64,000 nt of DNA from Helianthus annuus (lineage: Eukaryota; Streptophyta; Magnoliopsida; Asterales; Asteraceae), in assembly GCF_002127325.2 (NCBI RefSeq), contig NC_035444.2:34178904-34242903 (forward strand), in the 5' to 3' direction. The first letter of the stretch is position 1. Each line of letters opens with the position of its first letter. Shown in pieces: positions 55,546 through 64,000 of this stretch. A program made the position numbers and the translations under genes. Below the pieces are notes generated by a model that saw only the letters and a program-made list of their open reading frames with translations, was not told the DNA's origin and ran no database searches.

Positions 55546-57328
55546 TGATGCGGATTGGTGTGTATATGGAATTAAGTATATTTTAAGCCCTTTTTACACG
55601 TTAGTCAAGTTTTAAATTTATAAAACACGATATTTTACTAACACCAAACACACATATGGGCAAGTGCACCCATCGTGAGCGTAGTATAATGTTGGCAAGA
55701 TACCGAGGTCGTCCAAGGACACAAGAGCTTTTAGTACCGGTTTATCCTCAACGTCTAATCAAATCAAAAGTTTAGAAAAAGGTTTTAAACTAGAAAAATA
55801 GAAACTAACTAAAATGCTGAAAAATAAAAATAAAAATAAAAACAGATAGACAAGATGAATCACTTGGCTCCGACTCGTGTATAGTATAACCTTTGATTAT
55901 TTCCGCACTTTTGCACTTTTTAAGAGATTATCTTAGTTATTGTAGTAGGCCCCTCTTTTGAAGGTGACGTTACCCTCAACCTAGTAGTTTGAGTCAGCAA
56001 GGATACAATGCTAAAGGGTCGGAATATTGAAAGATAATTAATTAAGTTATTAATGCATATTGTGGTAGGCCCCTCTTTTGAAGATGACGTTACCCTCGGC
56101 TAAGTAGTCTGAGTCAGCGGGGATACAGTCCTAAGTAGCCGGGTTAAAGTTTTAATAGTAGTTTAACTTATGAGGGGATCAAAGAGTTTGGACCCCCGCC
56201 ATCCAATACCGGTGGGTATTGAAGGAGGTCTTACTAAATTTGACCCAAGTCCTTTGCAGGATCTATACACTGAACAATGGCAAGACTCTTACCAAACCGT
56301 TCCCTTAACCCCCGACCAGGTAGCCAACATACCTCCATATAGACCGTGGAGATATGAATGGTGAAAATCTTTTATTTTATATAGACAGTAAAATAATGCC
56401 AAGACACCACGGACAAACGATAAGGAAGAATCACCTTCAACATAAGAAACTAGTTATTAAAGTCATTAATACATAATCAAGTAAAAAGTGTGAAAAGATT
56501 AAAAATAAAAAGTATTACACTAGACATTTGTCTTCACCAAGTGATGTAAGAGACTTAGGCAAACATGGCCTTTGATTGTCAAGAACTCTTACGATTAATC
56601 TTGGATCCCGAGATGACTCACACACTCTATGATGGACAATGGATGATGGTGGTGGATGATGGTGGTGGATTATGGTGTTGTGATGGTGGTGGGTGGTGGG
56701 TGAAATGTGAGAGAGGTGGTGTGCCAAGGGATGAGTTGCAAGTGATCCAAGCACTCCTATTTATAGGCTGAACAGAAGCTCGGGCACGACCCTGTGTCCG
56801 TTGGGCATGGCCCCGAGTCCATCCTTCTCTCTTTCTTCATTAATTGCAGTTTGTCTGCATTAGTTAACCATGCCCCCGTGTCCGCTGAGCACGACCCCGT
56901 GTGCAGAAGCATATCATATCTGTACTATCAAGATTTGCCTGGATTCTGCGAATCTTATAGTTGACCATGGCCCCGTGTCCGCTGAGCACGGCTCCGTGGT
57001 GGGCGATAGAAGCTTCTACAACTTTGTCTTTTCTGCTGACACTTGGGCACGCCCCCGTGCTTACTGAGCATGGGGCGTGTTCAGCCTTCTGTTCTCTTGT
57101 TTTGCTTGGGAAGATGCTGTCGGGGGGTCGGGCATGCCACGTTTGTTCCTTTTCTTGTATTTATGTTGGATTTTGTTGCCTTTTTGCTTCTTTTGTTTAT
57201 TTGAGCTCATTTAATCCTGAAAATACAAAAGGAAGACAAAAACACACTTTTTCCAACATTAGTACTAAAAAAGGGTTAGTTTTATACCACAATTGATGTA
57301 ATTTATATGTTGCATTTTGTGCATATCA
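55546..57328 (-). repeat. Element H 5' LTR
   Basis: 1783 bp, TGATGCGGATTGG...GCATATCA on the plus strand; GTGAT follows. It differs from the left LTR by many substitutions and several indels, including about 20 extra bases near 56790-56815 within the CACGGCCCCGTG word region. Confidence 0.94.
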
Positions 57329-57333
57329 GTGAT

Positions 57334-57829
57334 AATTATGTTGAATTAAGTGCTAAACTGTCTTATTTGCAAAGCAAATATGACGTGACATTTATCCACA
57401 ATCAAAATTTGATCGTGGATCTTTCCAAATGCACAAAGGCCAATATGTTTCATAAAAATAAAAATCATGAAAAGGAATTTAAAAGGGTAATTGACACATT
57501 AAAAGAAGATCTTTCTAAGCTAAAGAAAATTGTTTCAAGAAAACAAACTACAATTAACAATTACATCAACATGCTCGAGGAAACAAAAAGGGAATTGGCC
57601 TGTGCTAAGTGTGAAAATGAGGCGATCCAGCTTAAGTTAGATAGTTACTCAAACTCGAGGTATGTGCTGGATCCCATCATTTACATACAGAAAAGGAAAG
57701 AAGATGTCACATGCATTGGATATAAAAAGTGTCCTCCACCTATTAGACACAACTATACCGCAATGCCTGATGAGGAAGATAAGCCTCACTTTGAGCCTTC
57801 AATTCCATTGGACCTTGAGGAATTCAAAG
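57334..57829 (+). pseudogene. Element G gag, second part
   Basis: Resumes after H's GTGAT duplication. It encodes the coiled-coil-like section and the conserved segment KLDSYSNSRYVLDPII, then YKKCPPPIRHNYTAMPDEED and PSIPLDLEEF, matching E's gag over about 165 residues without a stop. The match ends at GAATTC (57820-57825), after which the sequence belongs to a gypsy-type gene on the other strand. Confidence 0.88.
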
Positions 57830-58112
57830 TGCAAAACCGTAGCAAGGCCCTGGGGTGTATTTGACCAAAAGAAACACGATAATACTCTAAGACATTGAGA
57901 ACAAAAACAGAAAAAGGGTGACAGAGGTTTAAAAATTCAAAATGACGGCAATATAAAGCAATGGAACCGACCGGACATTGATCGATAGACTTGTCCAAAC
58001 CCGGAGCCACCGGGTTAAACTTGGAATCGATCCCCCATTGAATACAAAACGCCTCAACCTCTTCTTGGGTAAGACGAGAGTAACTGATGGACTAATCCTT
58101 TCGGGCACCCAT
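57820..58112 (-). pseudogene. Fragment of a gypsy-type transposon protein (Transposase_28-like)
   Basis: The minus-strand frame starts MGARKD with TAG as codon 7. It then reads LTQEEVEAFCIQWGIDS, NPVAPGLDKSIDQCPVGSIA and HPFSVFVLNVLEYYRVSFGQ, ending at the junction with G. This resembles the N-terminus of the protein annotated as 'putative gypsy type transposon' (Pfam Transposase_28), common in plant repeats. It is short, interrupted and truncated at its C-terminal side. Confidence 0.65.
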
Positions 58113-58475
58113 GAGTGATGATTGAAGGAAAAAAGGAAAAAGATGAAGAAAAGACTAACCTGGACGAAAGAAAATGTTTGATGAAACTTGAAGGTGTTTG
58201 AGAAAAATGAGTAAAGTTTATTTGTCTTGATAAATGGGTAAATAAATAAGGACTGTCGGTTACCATAATTACATAGAGGGCTAATAACTGTCGTCTGCAA
58301 AAACCGTCAAATCAACTGTCTTTTCAAATTCAGAATCCAGCCGTTTCGCCGCCCAAAATACGAAGCCTGGACCCTTTCAAACCTCGAAGCCTTGAAGCCT
58401 TTTAACTGCTTAAAATGTTGTACAAAAGTCAGAAGCCTTTGAGCTTACACCACAAATACCTCTGACTTGGGGGGC
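58113..58475 (-). other. Presumed leader of the gypsy-type fragment
   Basis: 363 bp without a supported gene, lying upstream of the fragment's start codon. It contains repeated CGAAGCCT/GAAGCCTTT words (about 58360-58435). Confidence 0.35.
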
Positions 58476-59123
58476 TGTAGGTCCCTTTTCGCGGAGGATG
58501 ACGAACCTAAACCTTGTTATACAAACCTACTAGCGAGTGCGGAATCCAAGCTAGCAAGCAAACCGAGTTAGTAGCAAGTAGAGAAACAAACACACAAAGA
58601 TTCACCGATTAACACTAGTCGTATTAATGCAATGAGGGTTCGGTTACAAGCTCAATGTTTACAAATCTAACATGTAAACTCTCAAGTGTGTGTGTGTGTG
58701 TGAGTTCTGGACAGAATGCTCTCAACACTCTCTATCTCTCGGTGCAAAATGGCAGAACTCCAGAACTAACTCTCACACAACACATGCATGGGTATATATA
58801 CCCAGCTCAGCAGGTCTGCTCGAAGGATCCGAAAGATGGGCCGAAGGATCATCTTTCGGATACAATGCTTTCGAAGGATAAGCAGAGACCTCGAAGGATA
58901 GTCTTTCGAGGTCTATCGTTCGAAGCATATCTTTCGATGAGATCGAAGGATCCAAATTATCCTTCGATCTCTACATCATCCTTCGATCAGAACATCTCTC
59001 AACATACAATCTGTTGTCCAAGTCAAACCGGAGGATGGTTGACTTGGTCAACTTACAACACAAATCAGGACATCGTTACATAAGACCGAATACAGACAAA
59101 GTACAGACACAAGTGCACCAACA
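58476..59123 (-). repeat. Element I LTR, left copy
   Basis: 648 bp, TGTAGGTCCC...CACCAACA; related to but distinct from D's 616-bp LTR. It contains GGGTATATATACCC and the GATTCCGCA hairpin. A polypurine tract follows at 59124-59134. Confidence 0.95.
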
Positions 59124-60950
59124 AACTCCCCCTTGGCTGTAGCTTTGTCTTTGATCTCTAAGCTTTGTCTTGTTCTTCTAAAAGTGTAGACTCGTCTTGA
59201 ACTTCGACGGTCTTTGGTCTTCAGGTTTTCAAAACTCTGATGTCCTATCATGTCTTCAATGTCGGAGGATCTTCAAAGTCTTCACGTCTTGAAAGTAGAA
59301 AGTGTATCAACAAACTACCCGTATCATGTAGGAAGTGTGTTGACAAACTCCCCCTTAACATAAGCTCCCCCTTGAGTTATGCTCGTGAAAAGACTTTATC
59401 TTTATGAAGTGAGATCCTTGTGGTGATGATGATGGCCAGCGGCGACTCGATCACCTTCATTCATTGAGTGCCTTCGTGTCTTCATTCCAAAGCTCGTCAT
59501 CGACCATGTTCTCCTAGCCTTTAGAATCTGCACATGCAAGAAATCTAAACGCGTAATGAGAACAACTGCTTGGAATATAGTTAGCATAAACAAAAGACAC
59601 ACGTATGACCATGTCACAATCAAACACCGTCCGACAGTTTGAAAGTTTAATAAATTTGCCAATTTTAGCCTTTTAACTTTCAAACATGCAAATTTCGACC
59701 GTTTATGAAGATTTAGTCAGTTCGGTTTTCAGTCAGGTTTCAGGTAACGAAGACTTGAGCTCCAACATCGTACGATCGAAAATAAAGCAGAAATAAAATC
59801 TTTTTGGCTTTTATAAAGTTTATATTAAAACAAGCCTAAAATCTTTTTGGTATTTTTGAAATTAAAAGACAACAATTTAAAATCCTTTGAGTGTTATCAA
59901 ACGACATCACCGCTAATGTCGTGCTGATATGCACCAAACGATGAAACTGTTTAAAAGAACTAATAAAGGTTAAGCAGTAAATAAATATATACAAACATTC
60001 TTTTTGCGAGTTTCGAGGGTAAGAGAATCATATCAGTGTACGGTCATGCCAAAACACTCTTGTTGTTCAGTTAGTTAACATTAAGATAAGCATCCTATAA
60101 CAATTATCGGTATTGTTGTCCACTTAAGCTCAACTTATCAGATGTAATCATGGCGAGGGGATACGTTAAGGTATGATTTATACTTACCGACCGGTGTTCA
60201 TCCACATCACGACACATTCCCGTATCAAGGTATGCACGAGAGTTCATCTTACCGGTGAGTATACCGATTATCATCTGTTTGACCGTATAAATTGTGAGAT
60301 ACTCACTTATTTTGATTCGAAAACAAGCCCTTTGTGATATAATCACTTATTGATGAGGAACTTGATTTTCGTATGCATGAGGGCACAGGTGCAAGTCCGT
60401 GAACAGGTCCGTACTTCCGTACAGCAGAGAGACGAACTTGACACCCGGAAAAATGTGATATTTTATCACTTATTTGATTTGGACATGTGATTGTTTATCA
60501 CTTATTGAGGACGAATGCAGTATGTAATATGTACACGTATGTATAGTATCATGGAAGATCTAGACTTGCGTCCCCGTTATTTTTCGGTAAAAGATACAAC
60601 CATGATACCCAGATGATAAGCAGCATAAAGACCGAATATCTCAGAACCTCGGCAATCAATCAAACGAAATTTCGGTACTAAGACCATATGCCAATGAATG
60701 GTTCCCACCTGGTCTTCAGTCGATTAAGATTTATATCACCCTGCACACTTTAAAATGATTGTGAGCCTACCGATACATCTTATATAGAGCTGCTTATCGT
60801 TTTGCATTTAAGGTTTAAAGAGGTTTGGATAGACCACTGATGTACTATCATTTTCTCTTTTGCTCGCCAGGAAACTCATTTTTGTTTTTCTATTGTTTTT
60901 GTGTTTTTGAAATTTTTCGATGTTTTTGGATTTTCAGATATTTCGATGTT
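59124..60950 (-). other. Element I tail, left copy
   Basis: Non-coding. It carries the 45-nt-loop stem (arms 60545-60554 and 60600-60609, with the G-U closing pair seen in D) and the AATAAGTGA-type inverted repeats (about 60280-60510). It ends at a junction near 60942 where it diverges from the right copy. Confidence 0.8.
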
Positions 60951-60963
60951 TTTGGATACCACT
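60950..60963 (-). other. Element I deletion junction and residual PBS
   Basis: The minus strand reads AGTGGTATCC after the LTR, so only AGTGGTATC of the tRNA-primer site remains before tail sequence begins. ATC is shared by both sides, a short microhomology at the breakpoint. Confidence 0.7.
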
Positions 60964-61611
60964 TGTAGGTCCCTTTTCGCGGAGGATGACGAACCTAAAC
61001 CTTGTTATACAAACCTACTAGCGAGTGCGGAATCCAAGCTAGCAAGCAAACCGAGTTAGTAGCAAGTAGAGAAACAAACACACAAAGATTCACCGATTAA
61101 CACTAGTCGTATTAATGCAATGAGGGTTCGGTTACAAGCTCAATGTTTACAAATCTAACATGTAAACTCTCAAGTGTGTGTGTGTGTGTGAGTTCTGGAC
61201 AGAATGCTCTCAACACTCTCTATCTCTCGGTGCAAAATGGCAGAACTCCAGAACTAACTCTCACACAACACATGCATGGGTATATATACCCAGCTCAGCA
61301 GGTCTGCTCGAAGGATCCGAAAGATGGGCCGAAGGATCATCTTTCGGATACAATGCTTTCGAAGGATAAGCAGAGACCTCGAAGGATAGTCTTTCGAGGT
61401 CTATCGTTCGAAGCATATCTTTCGATGAGATCGAAGGATCCAAATTATCCTTCGATCTCTACATCATCCTTCGATCAGAACATCTCTCAACATACAATCT
61501 GTTGTCCAAGTCAAACCGGAGGATGGTTGACTTGGTCAACTTACAACACAAATCAGGACATCGTTACATAAGACCGAATACAGACAAAGTACAGACACAA
61601 GTGCACCAACA
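60964..61611 (-). repeat. Element I LTR, middle copy
   Basis: 648 bp, apparently identical to 58476-59123. Confidence 0.95.
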
Positions 61612-63580
61612 AACTCCCCCTTGGCTGTAGCTTTGTCTTTGATCTCTAAGCTTTGTCTTGTTCTTCTAAAAGTGTAGACTCGTCTTGAACTTCGACGGTC
61701 TTTGGTCTTCAGGTTTTCAAAACTCTGATGTCCTATCATGTCTTCAATGTCGGAGGATCTTCAAAGTCTTCACGTCTTGAAAGTAGAAAGTGTATCAACA
61801 AACTACCCGTATCATGTAGGAAGTGTGTTGACAAACTCCCCCTTAACATAAGCTCCCCCTTGAGTTATGCTCGTGAAAAGACTTTATCTTTATGAAGTGA
61901 GATCCTTGTGGTGATGATGATGGCCAGCGGCGACTCGATCACCTTCATTCATTGAGTGCCTTCGTGTCTTCATTCCAAAGCTCGTCATCGACCATGTTCT
62001 CCTAGCCTTTAGAATCTGCACATGCAAGAAATCTAAACGCGTAATGAGAACAACTGCTTGGAATATAGTTAGCATAAACAAAAGACACACGTATGACCAT
62101 GTCACAATCAAACACCGTCCGACAGTTTGAAAGTTTAATAAATTTGCCAATTTTAGCCTTTTAACTTTCAAACATGCAAATTTCGACCGTTTATGAAGAT
62201 TTAGTCAGTTCGGTTTTCAGTCAGGTTTCAGGTAACGAAGACTTGAGCTCCAACATCGTACGATCGAAAATAAAGCAGAAATAAAATCTTTTTGGCTTTT
62301 ATAAAGTTTATATTAAAACAAGCCTAAAATCTTTTTGGTATTTTTGAAATTAAAAGACAACAATTTAAAATCCTTTGAGTGTTATCAAACGACATCACCG
62401 CTAATGTCGTGCTGATATGCACCAAACGATGAAACTGTTTAAAAGAACTAATAAAGGTTAAGCAGTAAATAAATATATACAAACATTCTTTTTGCGAGTT
62501 TCGAGGGTAAGAGAATCATATCAGTGTACGGTCATGCCAAAACACTCTTGTTGTTCAGTTAGTTAACATTAAGATAAGCATCCTATAACAATTATCGGTA
62601 TTGTTGTCCACTTAAGCTCAACTTATCAGATGTAATCATGGCGAGGGGATACGTTAAGGTATGATTTATACTTACCGACCGGTGTTCATCCACATCACGA
62701 CACATTCCCGTATCAAGGTATGCACGAGAGTTCATCTTACCGGTGAGTATACCGATTATCATCTGTTTGACCGTATAAATTGTGAGATACTCACTTATTT
62801 TGATTCGAAAACAAGCCCTTTGTGATATAATCACTTATTGATGAGGAACTTGATTTTCGTATGCATGAGGGCACAGGTGCAAGTCCGTGAACAGGTCCGT
62901 ACTTCCGTACAGCAGAGAGACGAACTTGACACCCGGAAAAATGTGATATTTTATCACTTATTTGATTTGGACATGTGATTGTTTATCACTTATTGAGGAC
63001 GAATGCAGTATGTAATATGTACACGTATGTATAGTATCATGGAAGATCTAGACTTGCGTCCCCGTTATTTTTCGGTAAAAGATACAACCATGATACCCAG
63101 ATGATAAGCAGCATAAAGACCGAATATCTCAGAACCTCGGCAATCAATCAAACGAAATTTCGGTACTAAGACCATATGCCAATGAATGGTTCCCACCTGG
63201 TCTTCAGTCGATTAAGATTTATATCACCCTGCACACTTTAAAATGATTGTGAGCCTACCGATACATCTTATATAGAGCTGCTTATCGTTTTGCATTTAAG
63301 GTTTAAAGAGGTTTGGATAGACCACTGATGTACTATCATTTTCTCTTTTGCTCGCCAGGAAACTCATTTTTGTTTTTCTATTGTTTTTGTGTTTTTGAAA
63401 TTTTTCGATGTTTTTGGATTTTCAGATATTTGGATTTACTCCCCCTAAAATCAATAAACTAAGACAAATTTAAAAGACACAAAGATATTTTCAAAAATGA
63501 TTTTCCGATGTTGGTTTACTCTTGTGCTTGACCTTAATGCCGTTTACCAAAATTAAGTTTTATCCGAAAAGATTTAACAA
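61612..63580 (-). other. Element I tail, right copy, and end of pol
   Basis: Repeats the left tail (stem-loop arms at 63033-63042 and 63088-63097). It then extends through a polypurine tract (about 63438-63448) into the last bases of pol (near 63525-63560), as in D. Confidence 0.8.
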
Positions 63581-63584
63581 ATTT

Positions 63585-64000
63585 GGAAAAATGAGTTGGC
63601 ATGTCGGTAAGCGGTGCGGACCTTGACAACATTGATGAGTTTCATATTGAAACAATCACGTGTGAGGTGATATCCGAGATCAACGTGTCAGGTCAAAGAG
63701 TGCTGTACGAGATAATAACAATTCACAAAGCAGCTAAAATATCGACAAGTATAGGAGAGATTAAGAATTAAAGGCGTATCCTGCAACTGTTCCGTGCATT
63801 GCAAGGAAACTAAGCACTCTCCCAACTGGATATCCACCCGGTGTGGACTTCAAGATCGAATTTGCAACTGCTGAGAAGTCTCTTGACAGCAATAAGCTCA
63901 TAAACCTCCGGGTCCGGCTGGTCTTCCACATTTCACCAGCGAAGGTCTTTGACTTTCTCTTTCAGAAATGGTGTGCGGATGTTCAATCCACGCCAAGGCA
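63585..64000. other. Unknown pol-replacing sequence in element I (partial)
   Basis: Closely similar to 4797-5215 in D, with about a dozen differences by eye. One is a 1-nt deletion near 63768 that breaks the plus-strand ORF; another is a change near 63933 that puts a stop in the minus-strand ORF. The window ends inside it. Confidence 0.65.

Larger units (their letters stand above)
37661..57328 (-). mobile_element. Element H: non-autonomous gypsy-type element (LARD-like), host of F
   Basis: Target duplication GTGAT at 37656-37660 and 57329-57333. The right LTR is 55546-57328 (1783 bp). The left LTR is 37661-37853 plus 50101-51652 (1745 bp), split by F. The minus-strand PBS beside the right LTR reads TGGCGCCGTCGCCGGGGA, a type used by Athila/Tat-like Ty3/gypsy elements, and a purine tract adjoins the left LTR. 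The 3.9-kb interior has no protease, RT or integrase, only short ORFs and one zinc-knuckle-like segment. LTR divergence, including indels, shows that it is older than D, C, E and F. Confidence 0.9.
22915..57829 (+). mobile_element. Element G: decayed Sirevirus, host of E and H (3' end missing)
   Basis: The oldest layer of the right nest. The proposed 5' LTR start is TGTTAATGTACTTT at 22915; E interrupts the LTR, which then ends GGGACCTACA at 34710. PBS, leader and a broken gag follow to 37660, where H is inserted. Gag continues at 57334 and stops matching at 57820-57829. Pol and the 3' LTR are absent. Removing E and one CTTTG gives an LTR of 636 bp, close to E's 643 bp, which supports the inferred start. 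Confidence 0.8.
58476..64000 (-). mobile_element. Element I: pol-replaced Sirevirus with tandem LTR-tail unit (partial)
   Basis: Two consecutive copies of [LTR + 1.8-kb tail], 58476-60963 and 60964-63451, appear essentially identical at an exact offset of 2488 bp. After the second tail the sequence continues into the pol remnant and the same unknown segment found in D (63590 onward), then leaves the window. On the element strand it ends as tail-PPT-LTR-(9 nt of PBS)-tail-PPT-LTR, so the left unit is an internally deleted derivative sharing the middle LTR. Confidence 0.88.

Noticed and set aside
58655..59083. 142-codon ORF, repeated at 61143-61571
   Set aside because: LTR-internal in element I, opposite to the element, built from the CGAAGGAT words.

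Overview
This window looks like a transposon-dense block of a plant nuclear genome. It has one resistance-gene-like NLR with a spliceosomal intron, Tourist-like MITEs, and nested Ty1/copia and Ty3/gypsy LTR retrotransposons primed by tRNA-iMet-type or TGGCGCC-type binding sites. The large two-zinc-knuckle gags and multiple polypurine tracts mark several elements as Sireviruses (SIRE/Maximus lineage). The style of the repeats suggests an Asteraceae genome (sunflower, lettuce or relatives), but that is recollection of similarity and could not be tested here.

Left nest (1-17361, all elements on the minus strand). Copia element B has its 5' LTR at 17095-17361. Element C, a complete 2.7-kb gag-only element (13756-16488, TSD CTTCT), sits inside B's gag. 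Copia element A (5' LTR about 11392-11627, running off the left edge) sits inside B's reverse transcriptase. Element D (2212-9762, TSD GTTCT) sits inside A's integrase. D is a non-autonomous Sirevirus whose LTRs look identical. It keeps a gag ORF, but nearly all of pol is replaced by about 0.57 kb of sequence of unknown origin.

Island (17362-22914). An apparently intact two-exon CC-NB-ARC-LRR gene on the minus strand (17821-20403) is followed by two MITEs with TTA target duplications and by AT-rich sequence without recognisable genes.

Right nest (22915-57829). Sirevirus G (plus strand, decayed, 3' end missing) is the base. A nearly complete Sirevirus E (23060-34214, TSD CTTTG) sits in G's LTR. 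A non-autonomous gypsy-type element H (37661-57328, minus strand, TSD GTGAT) sits in G's gag. Sirevirus F (37854-50095, TSD GTACC) sits in H's 3' LTR. A gypsy-type gene fragment (57820-58475) follows. Element I (58476 to beyond 64000, minus strand) comes last; it is a relative of D with the same pol replacement and a tandemly repeated LTR-plus-tail unit.

The main signals beyond routine annotation are these. (1) A gag-bearing, pol-replaced Sirevirus subfamily (D and I). (2) A non-coding 3'-tail block that is more alike between divergent Sireviruses E and F than their RT-coding sequence; it holds a 10-bp stem with a constant 45-nt loop in five copies. (3) An LTR hairpin presenting GATTCCGCA whose stem changes between families by compensating substitutions. 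(4) Family-specific, CpG-containing iterated words in LTRs and leaders. (5) Two independent tandem-LTR derivatives with the same topology. E, F, G and B are coding-dead as read. D, C and the visible part of A keep open reading frames.
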